Below are positions 1 to 12,115 of a stretch of 64,000 nucleotides of DNA, in pieces. The stretch lies in NCBI GenBank assembly GCA_018398575.1, contig JAGTXZ010000005.1, positions 3,348,001-3,412,000 on the forward strand, read 5' to 3'. This DNA comes from Ampelomyces quisqualis. Lineage: Eukaryota; Ascomycota; Dothideomycetes; Pleosporales; Phaeosphaeriaceae. Position numbers and translations under genes: made by a program. The notes under the pieces were generated by a model that saw only the letters and a list, made by a program, of their open reading frames with translations, was not told the origin of the DNA and made no database searches. Positions within the stretch are counted from its first letter, which is position 1, and each line of letters starts with the position of its first letter.

Positions 1-2052
1 GAAGGCGCCCTCGTCGAAGGTGCTGTGCAACTCGGATACACATTTACCGCACGAAAACCGCGAGCAGTTATCATTGAGGCAGATGGCCGGCAACAAGAAT
101 TTGAACTTCTAGCTGTTTGTGAGTTCAACTCCACCAGAAAACGCATGTCCACCATCTTCCGTACACCAGAAGGCAAGATCGTTTGTTATTGTAAGGGTGC
201 AGACACTGTTATCCTGGAACGGCTCGCAAAGGATAATGGCACTTATGTCGACACTACACTGACGCATCTCGAAGAGTATGCGGCCGAGGGCTTGCGTACT
301 CTCTGTCTCGCCATGCGCGAAATTCCACAGAACGAATGGCAGGAATGGTGGCAAATCTACAATACGGCACAGACCACCGTCGGTGGAAATCGTGCCGAGG
401 AGCTGGACAAAGCTGCCGAGCTCATTGAGCATGATCTGACCTTGCTTGGAGCAACCGCCATCGAGGATAAATTGCAAGAAGGCGTCCCAGACACCATCGC
501 GACATTGCAAACCGCTGGCATCAAAATCTGGGTCTTGACTGGCGATCGTCAGGAAACCGCCATCAACATTGGTATGAGTTGTAAGCTGATTAGCGAAGAC
601 ATGTCGCTTCTCATCATCAACGAAGAGTCAAAAGAGGCCACCCGAGATAACATTCGCAAGAAGTTTCAAGCCATTACGAGTCAATCACAAGGTGGTCAGC
701 ACGAAATGGATGTTCTGGCCCTCGTTATCGACGGCAAGTCGCTCACATATGCGCTCGAGCGTGACCTGGAGAAGGAGTTCCTGGACCTAGCCGTCAAGTG
801 CAAGGCCGTCATTTGCTGCCGTGTTTCGCCTTTGCAGAAAGCGTTGGTCGTCAAACTGGTCAAGCGACATCTCAAGGCCATTCTGTTGGCGATTGGTGAC
901 GGTGCAAACGATGTGTCCATGATTCAAGCCGCACACGTCGGCGTTGGCATCTCAGGCATGGAAGGCCTACAAGCCGCGCGATCAGCCGACATCTCTATCG
1001 GCCAATTTCGCTACCTTCGCAAGCTGCTCCTAGTTCACGGTGCTTGGAGTTACCAGCGTGTCAGCAAAGTGATTCTCTACTCCTTCTACAAGAACATCGC
1101 CATGTTCATGACGCAATTCTGGTACTCATTTCAAAACGCCTTCAGCGGTCAAATCATCTATGAATCCTGGACCCTCACCTTCTACAATGTATTCTTCACC
1201 GCCGCGCCCCCCTTCGTAATAGGCATCTTCGACCAATTCGTGTCAGCTCGCCTGCTGGACCGCTACCCCCAGCTGTACCGACTCTCCCAATCAGGCGTTT
1301 TCTTCCGCATGCACAGCTTCTGGTCCTGGGTTGCTAACGGATTTTACCATTCCCTCATCTTGTACTTTGGCTCCCAGGCCATCATCCTCTGGGACTGGCC
1401 CCAGTGGGATGGCCGCAACGCAGGGCACTGGGTCTGGGGCACCGCATCGTATACGGCCAATCTCGCTACCGTCCTCCTCAAAGCATCGCTCATAACGAAC
1501 ATCTGGACAAAATACACCTTCCTCGCTATCCCTGGGTCGTTTGCACTGTGGTTCATCCTCATGCCCATTTACGCCGTTGTAGCGCCCAAAGTCAACATCT
1601 CAAACGAGTATATTGGCGTTATTGAACGCCTTTTTCCGGACCCGCGGTTCTGGGCTATGGTGCTCGTTCTCCCGCCGCTGTGTTTAGTAAGAGACTTTGC
1701 GTGGAAATATGCGAAGCGCATGTACTTTCCACAAGCATATCATCATGTCCAGGAGATTCAAAAATATAATATCCAGGATTATAGACCTAGGTATGGTTAC
1801 CCTTTTACCGTACCCCTCTTGCTCTAGAGGAGTCTGGAATGGAAAAGTTTGAGCTGGGATGACAGCTAATGATTTGACAGGATGGAACAATTCCAAAAAG
1901 CGATTAGAAAAGTCAGACAGGTACAGCGTATGCGCAAACAGAGAGGGTATGCGTTTAGTCAGACGGATGAAAGTCAGGCGCGCGTCTTGCAGGCGTATGA
2001 CACGACGGTTGCGAGAGGACGGTACGGTGAGTTGGAGAGCAGTCGGAAGTAA
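1..2052 (+). CDS. DRS2: P4-type phospholipid flippase, Drs2-like, 3' part
   Basis: Partial at the 5' end; the frame is open from base 1. Exons 1-1790 and 1881-2052, with a 90-nt intron. P4 ATPases move aminophospholipids from the lumenal to the cytosolic leaflet of Golgi and endosomal membranes. Visible are the nucleotide-binding KGAD (nt 193-204), TGDRQE (from nt 538) and GDGANDV hinge (nt 895-915), then a hydrophobic C-terminal half holding the last membrane helices. The DKTG phosphorylation site lies upstream of the window. Without splicing the frame stops at 1827. Splicing restores a basic tail with RMRKQR followed by GYAFS (nt 1945-1959), which matches the autoinhibitory and regulator-binding tail known from yeast Drs2, so Drs2 is favoured over Dnf-type paralogues. 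Very confident of the family; the intron rests on tail conservation. Confidence 0.93.
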
Positions 2053-2190
2053 GGTCGCTATTGTGTTACAAGTGCAAGGCGTTTGGGACGAATTGTATCA
2101 AGGTGGTTCGTATTGGATACAATACTAGTCAGTATCCACGATACTCAAATCTGGTCCGCGTGATTGCGTTGAAAGCCGACTGGTTGTACA

Positions 2191-4245
2191 TCACCACTTT
2201 CCTCCCTTGCCTTTCTTCTTCCCCTTGCCAGCATCTTTCATTACCTTCTTTTCTTGCAGCGGCGTACTCTTCTCATCCGCTACCGCCCCGCCCTGCGTGA
2301 GTCCTTCCATCCTCTTCTTCCCCTTCCTCCCTTTCGGCCTGTAGTAACTCCTATCGCGCATGGGCAGCCACCGCTCTGGGTCCATTTTCTTGCCGTCCAC
2401 GTACTCCTTGGGCATGCGCGCTTTACGTATGCGTTTTGCCCGGGCGTGTACGGGTTTTGTGGGCGCGATGCTGCGCTTCCGGGGATCGGGCGCGGCGGTG
2501 GTGTTTGTGCCGGCCGGTACGCCAGCTTTTTCCAGTGCGGCGGCGTCCATGTCATGGACAAGACGGGATGCTTCGGGGAGGTAAGACAGGAGGTCGGCGG
2601 GTATGGACGAGGGATCGATAATGCTGTACGCAGCGACGAGGCCTGCGATTGCGGCGCGGTCGTCGTTGTCCTGGTCGTACAAGCTTTTGAAGATTTCGCC
2701 GGCGGCTTTGACGTTGTCTGGCTTGTGGGTGTCGAGGAGGGCGGTTCCGGCGGCAACCATGAGGGCCTTGGAGGGCGCTTCCGTTTTGGATTTGTGTGGC
2801 TTTCGCCAGTATTCTGCTGCTTTTGCTAGTTCGGATTTGGCGGCACCAGGTCGGCCTTGTTGTGCGTATAGAGACACGAGAGATGCAATGAGTCCCGGGG
2901 CGAAGCGCACATCGAGATCAGATGCTGAGCCGCTTTGTTCGAGGCGCTTGAAGAAGGACTCGAGGAGATGGGTTGCGGCGGCGTAGTTGTTTGTGATAAC
3001 GTAAAGGTGAGCGATGGTGAGAATCAAGCCTACGTCGTTGGGCCTCTTTTCCAGCAATGGCACAATCTCTTTCAGTGCAGCCTTTTCGGTTTCGGCATTA
3101 CGAGCATGGGCTGCAGCATTGAGCACTGCCGCCATGTTGACTCCTGGGGCTAGCGAAGGAGCTGGCGTTGCAGAAATGACCTTTTCAGTCGACGATGCGA
3201 CACCTGCAGCTTTTTGAGAGAGCAACGAGATGACGTATTCATCCTGTTGCAAAATGTTGGATTGGAAGGAGAAGTGTTGGTCGGTTAGGGGCGGCTTCGG
3301 TGATGAGTGGAAGAGGCGGTGCGAGAGATATGGGTTCGAGAGCTCTTTCGATGCTGCGATGCTGTTTACTTGGGCAACGTAGCGCGTAGACAATTCCTTG
3401 ATACTGGTGCTATTAGTCATTATCATGATTGGGAGATTGCGACAGACGTACTCTGCGAAAGCTATGGTGGTCGCCAGCGCCTCTGCCTCGTCAGGCTTGC
3501 CCAACTGAGTCAACACATAGACCTGCTGCACAGTGATTGGCAGCAGTTCCGCCTGCTTCTCTGCCTCGGAGAGCTCAGAAGCAGCATCGCAGAGGTCTTT
3601 GGCCCGCTTCAAACAGACTTCGGCTTGGGCCAACTCGCCGCGCGCTATGCTTCCACAAGCCGCGTTGAAGGCAGTCTCGAAAACCTCGAGATCTTCCCTG
3701 GTGGGCTTCTTCTTTTGTGCCAGCTCGCCCTGGCCGGACCATTCCAATTGCGAGTCGGCCGCGCCCGAGTTGATGCGAATATCGTATTCCTCGTCATGCA
3801 CGGGCTCGTTGGCCAGGTCCTTGTACACCTCTGCCGCCTTGGCGAAGTTTTCCGAACGATATGCCTGCGCCGGTTAGCCAAGTCCCAGCCGTCCAAGAGT
3901 GTCTCGAGAACGTACGGCTTGCGCGAGCATGTGCTTCATTCCACGTCCATGGCCTGGCCCTGCAGCCTCGGCTATCTCGACAGCCTTGGCGGCATTTCCA
4001 GTCTTGTACAGCGCATACGCGTATTCGAATGCCGCCTTTTCTTGCAGTCCCGGCTTGTTCTCGAACACGTCAAGGGCATCCCCGTATCGATCCATATGCA
4101 ACAATGCAACAGCTTTGACATGATGTGCCTCTACGTCGGTTTTTGACTTTTTGATCGCGGCATTGGCGGCTTTGAGGACCTCGTCGTGGTCCTCGAGGGA
4201 AGTTTGGGCAAGCAGCGCGGACAACGACTTGGTGGGTGCGGCCAT
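2191..4245 (-). CDS. SRP72: Signal recognition particle subunit SRP72
   Basis: Exons complement(3916-4245) and complement(2191-3864); the 51-nt intron (3865-3915) has a GTACGT donor and GCTAAC branch; 667 aa. SRP72 is a TPR scaffold that pairs with SRP68 and binds SRP RNA, so it serves co-translational ER targeting in the cytosol. The N-terminal two thirds is helical and TPR-like. The C-terminus has the family's RNA-binding signature DPERWLPMRDRSYYR followed by a Lys/Gly-rich tail (KGRKGKK and similar). The start is the ATG at 4245 (MAAPTK); an in-frame GTG lies 12 nt upstream but ATG is preferred. Its 3' end faces the flippase 3' end (convergent, about 140 bp). Confidence 0.93.
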
Positions 4246-4683
4246 GTTGGGAATCACTATGCTTAGTCGTCCATGAGCAAGCCGTACGCGAAGCTCGAGC
4301 CACCAAGTAGGGGGTGAGGTGTGACGTTGCGGGTGTGCGTGGGGTGGAAGTCGAACGTCTTGCGGGAGGCACGTGGGGAAAGATGAAGTGGGATGCTAGC
4401 TAGAGCCTAGTTGGCCGCTCGCCTAGGTAAACCTCCCCAGCTCGTACTGTACTCAAGGCCGCAGCGTGCACCACTCGACATTGGAATCCACGAGTTTTGG
4501 GAAAGACGACAATTGATGAGACAACGTCTGGCTTACTAATGCGAACACGCATACGAAATGGGCTTAGGCCAAACGAGTTCTCACCGTCTACGATAGCAAG
4601 TGGGCACTACTGGCCTGGTAATCCTCTAGCTTGGTATAGAACGCCGAAACAAGATCAAGTCCAACGCCGATGCTATGCGGTAA
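4246..4683. other. Intergenic, SRP72 promoter / TFIIE-alpha 3' flank
   Basis: 438 bp between two minus-strand genes. It should hold the SRP72 promoter and the TFIIE-alpha 3' end. I see no gene, repeat or clear motif in it. Confidence 0.5.
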
Positions 4684-5968
4684 TCAATTGACATCCTCAA
4701 ACTCGTCTTCCTCGCTCTCGTCTCCTCCGTCTCCCGTCGAAGCCGCCGGGGTGGCTGTGTTGGACGGGGTTGGCGCCGCCGAAGATTCGAGCTTCATGCG
4801 CTTTGCTTCCGGGGCGACGCTCGGGGTGCCCACAGTGACATCCTCAAACTCATCGTCATCATCGTCATCGTCATCGTCCTCCTCTTCCTCCTGCTCTTTT
4901 CTTCGTCGCTCGGCCTCGATCTGGGCAAAGACTGCATCCAGGTTTTGATTGGCGCTCTTGGCTTCAGATGCTTCTGTCTTGATACTCGAGGAATTGATGC
5001 CATTACCCTCCGCTTTGATCGTCGTGGTAGTGCCATTGGCGTTCTTGACAACGGTAGACTCAGTATGCCAGGTCGGCAGCTGGTTCTGCATTTGAATCTT
5101 TTCTTGCCGGGCCTTATCGGCTGCACGCTGCTTCTCGTTTTGTTCAGCACTCGATCCGATTTGAATGCTGATCTTCTCTGGACCAGTATCCAAGCCTCGT
5201 ACGGCAGTAGGTCTCGCAAGGACAGTCTCCACGACTTCGTGCCGCGTGCCTGGATCAATGTTCTTGTCGCGAGGCAGTTCGATCTTGGCTTCAACCGCAT
5301 CTTTGCCCTCTACAGCCGGAATCTTCATCTGGTCAATCTCTGCCATCAAATTCAACAGCGGACCAAAGAGCTTGTTGAACTTGGCTGGAGTATCATCTGC
5401 CATGTCGTCGGCCTGACCACCGGCGTCTATTTCGTCGAGCGGATGGCCGCACCTCAAGCACAGGAAGCCGCTTGCCTCGGGCGTGGGCTCAGGATCGATG
5501 CTATTAAGAACTTCCATGGTTGTGTACTGCGACTTGCAGCGCATGCATTTGAGCTCGGCTTTCTCGGTGGTGGGCTTTGCGTTCTTCTTGACTGTCTCGT
5601 CGATCTTGTGGATCTTGTACTTGCAGGCATCGATGGCGCGGCGGTAGTCTATGTAGTAGTACTCGCGACTGGTCTGCTTGGTTGCGCCTTCGCGCATGAC
5701 CTGTTGTGAGTATCTGGGGCTGTTAGTGCTGTATGGCACAGTACTGATATGACACCCACACGGCGCACATGCCTGCCTCCTTGAGCTTTCCCACGATCTT
5801 GCCCACGTGCTTCGAGTTCTTGCCGGCTTCGAGGACGAGGACGAGATCCGAGATGGGCAGAGCGCCGTGGTAGCAGAGCGCGTCCATGACCACGACATGC
5901 TCTATCTCGTAGAACATGCGGACTATCGTGCGCACGAGCTGCTTGGCCGTCTCGACGGGGTCCTTCAT
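4684..5968 (-). CDS. TFA1: Transcription initiation factor IIE, alpha subunit
   Basis: Exons complement(5760-5968) and complement(4684-5713); 46-nt intron (5714-5759), phase 2, GTGGGT donor; 412 aa. TFIIE-alpha joins the RNA polymerase II preinitiation complex and recruits TFIIH. An N-terminal winged-helix region (about residues 1-115, with YYYIDYR) is followed by a zinc ribbon whose ligands would be C126, C129, C155 and C158. The C-terminal half is charged, with an Asp run preceding DEFEDV; that stretch recurs at the very end as DEFEDVN, as in the acidic TFIIH-binding tail of the family. The donor choice is mine: other GT positions nearby give a stop or the wrong phase. Confidence 0.92.
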
Positions 5969-6429
5969 TGTGACGGGGGTGGAAGTCCAATAGGAGCAGG
6001 CAGCTGTGCTTTGTGTGTGGCTGTGGTTGTACGCGCCGGCGGTCGCTGATAGAGGTTACGTCGTTTTGTCCTTTGGCGCGCAGGGCCGTGATCTACTTGG
6101 AGCCTTGTCGTCTCTCTGCGAGTCAGTTGCCGTGATAGCGGCGAGCGAGTGGTGGAGTAATTACAATGCAGCTGAGCGTGAGCAGTGAGGAAGCGTGCAG
6201 GCGCACCAGGAACCAATAGCGTAGGCGGTGACGCGGGCGGTGGCGACGAGGCAGCACTGGTGGGGCCGGCGTGTTGGACAAAATCGATGAGCTCCGGGAC
6301 CTGCAGCTGTATCCGTAGCTGCGACGGCATACTTCACCCTCACCCCGCCACACTCTGCGCCGAGCCCCACCCCATGTTGGCGCGTCTCACACCGTCGAGC
6401 CAGCCGCTGAAAAATCTCCTGCTGACCCA
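5969..6429. promoter_or_regulatory. Divergent promoter region, TFA1 / PUS1
   Basis: 461 bp between two divergent start codons, so it must hold both promoters. Short open frames here look random. No recognised binding site. Confidence 0.5.
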
Positions 6430-8372
6430 ATGGCCGACAACGAGGGCTCGCGCCGCGACAATGGCGCGGCGAATGGCGACGGGAAGCGCAAGCGGGAGGA
6501 CCGCGGCGGCGGCAGGCGTGGAGGCAGGGGAGGCAGAGGTGGCGGTCGACCCCTTCAGCATGGCAGCCGTCCTGACAAGAAAAGAAATATGGGGCGTGCG
6601 GAACACAAGTAGGTGGCCACCCACCCCCCAGCAGTGGCCCATGTCTAACTAAGCAGCACTTCGCAATTAGATCGTCGAGGCCGCAACGCCGAGCAGCAGA
6701 CGAAGACCAAGGAGCATGAAGAGAAGGGCGAGAACGAAAAACCAGCCTTGCCTGCAGCCTTCCCCGCCGAAGAGGTCGAGGCAGAGGAGCGCAGGCCGAA
6801 ACGCAAGGTCGCCGTCATGATCGGCTACTCGGGCACAGGCTACAAGGGCATGCAGATCGACAACAAGCAAAAGACCATCGAGGGCGACCTCTTCACCGCC
6901 TTCGTTGCCGCTGGTGCCATATCCAAGGCCAACGCCGACGACCCCAAGAAATCATCGCTCGTTCGTTGCGCACGAACCGACAAGGGTGTCCACGCTGCAG
7001 GGAATGTCATCTCGCTGAAGCTCATCATCGAGGAGGACGACATCGTCGAGAAGATCAACAGCCACCTGACGGAACAGATCAGAGTCTGGGGCATTCAGCG
7101 GACCACGGGCTCCTTCAGCTGTTACCAGGCATGCGACTCGCGATGGTACGAGTACTTGATTCCGACACACGCCTTCCTACCCCCACACCCATCAAGCTTT
7201 CTGGGTAAAAAGTTGGACGAGTACGCAGAACAGGAGAAGGACGTGGACGCATATCGCGAGAGGCAGGCTGAAGTGGCCGATTTTTGGTCCGAGACCGAGG
7301 AAAAGTACATCAAGCCCATCCTGGAGAGTCTGGATGATTCGCTTCGTCCACTGGTACAAGAAGCATTGTACACCATAGATGCGGTCGATGCACCCGCGGG
7401 AGACCCTCTCATAGATGCTTGTATTGATGCGGAAGCAGCAGAAGAGACAGCACAGCCCGATACTGGTGGGCCGATGAATATCGATGGGCCTGCAGACGAA
7501 GTCGAGGAGACGGTCGAGGCCATCAAGAAGCAAGAGCCAGGCCTCACATTCGATTCTGAGACAGATGGCTCTGTACCCAAGCCCTCAACCACCGTAAATC
7601 TGCCCGCGCTAGAAACAGCTGTCAAGACACTCAAGGCAGCCTTGCTCTCGGCAAAAAAAGCCTATCGTATTTGCCCGAAACGCCAAGCGCGCGTCCAGGC
7701 GGCGCTCGACAACTATCTCGGAACTCGCAAGTATCACAACTATACGGTGCACAAGAAGTTCAGCGACAAGTCTGCACAAAGGTACATGAAAAGTTTCAAT
7801 GTCGCACCAAAACCAATCATCATCAATGATACCGAGTGGCTCAGCCTGAAGGTACACGGCCAGAGCTTCATGATGCATCAAATCAGAAAGATGGTGGGCA
7901 TGGTTGCACTCACAGTCCGGTGTGGCACGAACCCAGATATTATGCTGGAGAGCTTTGGCAACGTCATTGTGAGGATACCGAAGGCGCCGGGTCTCGGATT
8001 GCTTCTCGAGCGCCCAGTCTTCGAATCGTACAACGCGAAGCAAGCAAAGCAGGCTGGTCGCGAGAAGGTAGATTTCAGCAAGTACAACGCTAAGATTGAG
8101 GAGTTTAAAGAACGGGAAATTTACCAGCGCATTTTCCGAGAGGAAGCGCAAGGCAACCAGCAAGTAGGCTCCTCGTCAGAGTGACTCAGATGCTGACTAT
8201 GAACAGGTTCAATGCCTTCTTTACTCACCTCGACAACTACAAGGACCCGCAGTTCCTGTACTTGACCTCGGGTGGCGTGGAGGCGACGAAGAAGGGCCTC
8301 GGAAACAAGCCGACACAGCCCAAGTATGAGGAGGACTCGGAGGACGAGAGCATGAGCGGCGGAGAGGGTTGA
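6430..8372 (+). CDS. PUS1: tRNA pseudouridine synthase, Pus1 (TruA family)
   Basis: Exons 6430-6608, 6657-8159 and 8207-8372; 615 aa. Pus1 isomerises uridine to pseudouridine in tRNAs and some other RNAs, mainly in the nucleus. The catalytic aspartate is D168 in RTDKGVHA, and QIRKMVG downstream is also a TruA-family block. The N-terminus is Arg/Gly-rich. Intron 1 (6609-6656) uses GTAGGT; its acceptor is less certain because two AGs lie 3 nt apart and another at 6670 is out of phase. Intron 2 (8160-8206, 47 nt) is best read with a GCAAGT donor: this alone joins GNQ directly to FNAFFTHLDNY, which I recall as contiguous in fungal Pus1. A large acidic insert lies at about residues 230-340. Confidence 0.9.
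8160..8206 (+). other. Probable GC-AG intron in PUS1
   Basis: 47 nt with a GCAAGT 5' site, a CTGAC-like branch and a CAG acceptor. The GT alternatives inside it either break the frame or add VGSS residues at a conserved junction. Confidence 0.65.
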
Positions 8373-8705
8373 TGGCGCCTGTCCAGATTTCCGCCGAGGA
8401 CATGCTTGACTTGATATTTGACAGCCCATTGATATCCCGGGAGATGGAGACGAAAGACTGTGACGTTGTGATGTCAGACGATGAAAGCAGCTCGTAGTGA
8501 GTCGCTTTCCAACATGCGTGATGACAGCCTGCCTGACGTGGACCGGGGGGAGCCATTTAGCTTGGCGAAAAGCGGATCCCGAAAGTTGGCTGGCCGGAGC
8601 GCGGAGCTGTTCAATCTTTTGCGGCCAACAACCTGCCCATCAGCGCCATCCCCCCTCCCGACTCTCACCGCACCCTTCTCTCCCACCTTCGCAACCGCCA
8701 TCGCC
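8373..8705. promoter_or_regulatory. Intergenic, upstream of PDA1
   Basis: 333 bp from the PUS1 stop to the PDA1 start. The last 100 bp are C/CT-rich (CCCCTCCCGACTCTC), a common style of fungal promoter next to the start. No gene. Confidence 0.45.
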
Positions 8706-10224
8706 ATGCTGTCCCGGACAATCAGGCGAGGCCTAGCGTCGCCGCTGCGACGCAGTGTCGCAGCTCCTATCGCGACCCGCCCAGCCTTCAGATGCGTGAC
8801 CACGGACGCGGCCTCGTCGCATGCCGAGAGGGAAAGCGTGCCGCAGGTAGGGACAGCTCCCCCGAAAAGCCTCGGAAAACACGCAGTACTGGGCAGCCAA
8901 TTGACGTTCCCGCCAGGAGGACGACAAGCCCTTCGAGATTCGTCTCTCGGACGAGGCCTTTGAGACGTACGAGCTCGACCCCCCGCCGTACTCGCTCCAC
9001 GTCACCAAGAAGGAGCTGAAGCAGATGTACTACGACATGGTCGCCGTCCGGTACGAACTCCCCGCGCCATGGAGCAGGTGAGGGCCGCCTATTCTGACAT
9101 GTTTGTGTAGACGCATGGAGATGGCCGCCGACAGACTGTACAAGGAGAAGAAGATTCGGGGTTTCTGCCATCTGTCTACCGGCCAGGAAGCTGTTGCCGT
9201 CGGAATCGAGCACGCCATCGATCGCCAGGACCATCTGATCACCGCCTACCGCTGCCACGGCTTCGCCCTCATGCGCGGAGGAACCGTCAAGTCCATTATC
9301 GGCGAATTGCTCGGCAGAAGAGAGGGTATCGCATACGGCAAGGGTGGATCCATGCACATGTTTGCGCCTGGCTTCTACGGCGGAAACGGCATCGTTGGTG
9401 CCCAGGTCCCCGTTGGCGCTGGCATCGCTTTCGCCTGCCAGTACCAGGACAAGAAAAACGTCACCCTTGCGCTGTACGGTGACGGTGCTTCCAACCAGGG
9501 CCAAGTCTTTGAGGCATACAACATGGCCAAGCTCTGGAACCTACCCATCATCTTTGGTTGCGAGAGTGCGTAAACAACAACTTGACAGCAAACCATGCCC
9601 ACTAACTTCAGCCAGACAACAAGTACGGCATGGGCACTGCAGCCAACCGCTCGTCCGCCATCACCGACTACTACAAGCGTGGACAATACATCCCCGGTCT
9701 CAAAATCAATGGCATGGACGTGCTCGCTGTCAAGGCCGCCGTCAAGTACGGAAAGGAGTATGCAGCCGCCGGCAAGGGTCCCCTCGTCTACGAATACGTT
9801 ACCTACCGATACGGAGGACACTCCATGTCCGATCCCGGAACCACCTACCGAGTAAGTCGTTTCCCTTCCACAAAAGCTACGCCCGAAAACTAACATGTCA
9901 CGTCAGACCCGCGAGGAAATCCAGCGCATGCGCAGCACAAACGACCCCATCGCTGGCCTCAAGATGAAGCTGCTCGACTGGGGCGTTACCTCCGAGGATG
10001 AACTCAAGTCCATCGACAAGCAGGCCCGCTCCGATGTCGACGCCGAAGTCGCCGAGGCAGAGCAAATGGCTCCCCCAGATGCTACGGGCAAGGTACTGTA
10101 CGAGGACATTTACGTCCGTGGCAGTGAGCCCGAGTTCTTGAGGGGACGTATCCCTGAAGAGAACTTTTACTACAATGAGCACGACATGGGCGAGCAGAAG
10201 GAGCCTGTTGCCCGCACGGCGTAA
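8706..10224 (+). CDS. PDA1: Pyruvate dehydrogenase E1 component, alpha subunit
   Basis: Five exons: 8706-8846, 8917-9050, 9111-9565, 9616-9851, 9907-10224; 427 aa. E1-alpha with E1-beta decarboxylates pyruvate using thiamine diphosphate in the mitochondrial matrix. The N-terminus (MLSRTIRRGL, Arg/Ser/Ala-rich, no acidic residues) is a mitochondrial presequence. The ThDP/Mg site GDGASNQG is near residues 215-222. YRYGGHSMSDPGTTYR carries the loop with the regulatory phosphoserine. All four introns are 50-70 nt with good splice sites and the phases close exactly, so the model is firm. Confidence 0.96.
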
Positions 10225-10439
10225 GCTTGGGGAGAAGGATGGTGAAGGTGGTTTGGTGATGAGACTAGATCTTCTGTGTGGGGCGACAAAGTGTACTACT
10301 AGAACTCATGCTTCAATTTTGTTGCGTCTAGAACAGGCATATTCTTGTATTTCCACTTTGTGATTTTTCAGCACAAGAAAGTCCCAATCGTTGCTTGTGA
10401 TTCATAGTTGCCGATGATGGATTGCAGATACGGCCTGTA

Positions 10440-11770
10440 TCAAGTTTGCTTTGCCGGTTCAAGATAGTGCTGCTGTCCCGCGAAAAACTCCTTGGATGCC
10501 AAACACCTCTCGCTCGTACACTTGGGACACCGCAACTGCATTTGCTGACTGCACGCTTTCCCGCTCTCCAAATGCGCCTTGGCAATTTCCGCCAGCGCGT
10601 TGATGAACACAGGGCTATCGTTCAGGCTGTCGACGCGCCTGACGCCCTCATGTCCCTCTGCATCTTCGCCAATGACTTCCTTGTCCAGCTCGTATAGTGT
10701 TTCAATGTGATCGGACGTGAAGGCGATGGGGATGAGAAGCATGTCCGTCTGGCCCTTTTTCATGTACTCCTTCACCGTATCGCTTGTCTGCGCGCCCAAC
10801 CACGGCTGCGGCCCGACTTGACTTTGCCACACGAGACGATACTTTTGCTTCATGCCGAGGCGTTGCATGACTGCGTACACAGTCGCGGCGACTTCGCTGG
10901 GGTACGGATCGCCGCGGTTCACGACCGTCATGGGGAGGGAATGCGCGGAGAATAATAATACGACGCCGTCTCGGCGCTCAGCGGGGTACTGCGCGAGTTT
11001 TGCCTCGATGTGTTGCGCAAAGGCTTCGACGAGGCCCGGGTGTGCGGGCCAGCGGTCTATCACGCTCCACTTTATGGCGCCTTCGGGCTCGACTTCGCCG
11101 TCAGAGCGCTTGCCTTCGAGGCGGGTGCGCCATTTCCACAGCTCGTTGAGCGAGGAGCCCGTTGTTGAGCAGCTGTATTGCGGGTATTGTGTGAACGCTA
11201 CTGCTCTGCCACCATTGCCTCCTCCGAATCCATCCGCGAGGAGTTGCTTGTACGTATCTTCCGTCAATGGGTTTGCATATCGGAAGGCGACGTAGGGCTT
11301 GTGGGGCGCGGTTTCCGGAGAGGTTTTATCGAGAATCTTGCACATTTCTGCGGCTTGGTATTCGGACCATTTGCGGATTGGAGAGCCGCCGCCGATTTCT
11401 GCATATTGTTTTTGGATCTTGGGCGTTCTTCTGCGCGCGATGTAGGGGCCGATGTAGTTTTGCAGGGGGCCGAGGGGGATCAAGTCTTTGTCAGCCTGTG
11501 GGTGTTAGCTGGTGGTTTGCCATGTCTGGCGGGACAGCGTACGAATAGCATGGACAGAAAGCCATGGACTTCGTCGGTTGTCGATGGGCCGCCCATGTTC
11601 ATAAACACCATGGCTGTCGGTCCTTTCGCGCCGGTTGCATTTTGGGCCACGGGGGCGACTGTCGCGTTGCCTCGTCGCCATTGCACTGCGTGAGCCGCAA
11701 GAGATGGCGTGGACGAGACTGTCGACGACACTCGATTCGCCACGCGGACGAGTGGTGAACGTAGAGCCAT
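10440..11770 (-). CDS. HEM15: Ferrochelatase, mitochondrial
   Basis: Exons complement(11543-11770) and complement(10440-11495); the 47-nt intron has a GTACGC donor and GCTAAC branch; 427 aa. Ferrochelatase inserts Fe2+ into protoporphyrin IX at the inner mitochondrial membrane, the last step of haem synthesis. The sequence has MNMGGP near the start of the fold, FSAHSLP, YRLVWQSQVGPQPWL and FTSDHIETLYELD, all family blocks; the His of SDHIET is the usual metal ligand region. The first 40 residues form a basic presequence. A Cys-containing C-terminus (LRCPKCTSERC) resembles the 2Fe-2S tail of some ferrochelatases. Convergent with PDA1 (215 bp), divergent from Ku70. Confidence 0.95.
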
Positions 11771-12115
11771 TTCCGCGATGAGAAGACAGCTTGGATTGGC
11801 CCCGTAACGAATGTCTTTGCGACTTTGCCGAGTCGAAGGCGAGGACGATGTGAATTGAAATTATTGGGCCTGGCCAATGACGGCTGCTATGTTGTCGGAT
11901 GACGCTTGTCCACGCCAGCCTAACCTTAGTTGTCCGCCTAGGCCCTAGCGCATCCAAGGCTCCATGAGGCTTGAGCCGAACGCCTGCAGCATTGGCCGCG
12001 CGGCACGTGCTACCGCGTTCAGGCAGACGCGTCGCGCTTTCACTGCTTCAACACTTTGTGGCCTTTGCGCTTCCCTACCTGCTGTAACAGGTGCGTCGTC
12101 ACAGCAGTCTCAGAC
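11771..12115. promoter_or_regulatory. Divergent promoter region, HEM15 / KU70
   Basis: 345 bp between divergent start codons. No recognised motif; short frames are taken as chance. Confidence 0.45.

Noticed and set aside
2254..2829. 191-codon plus-strand frame
   Set aside because: Antisense to the SRP72 C-terminal coding region; Gly/Val-rich content is the mirror of Lys/Pro/Ala codons.
4670..4948. Plus-strand frame with a long Ser run
   Set aside because: Reverse complement of the Asp/Glu tail of TFIIE-alpha.
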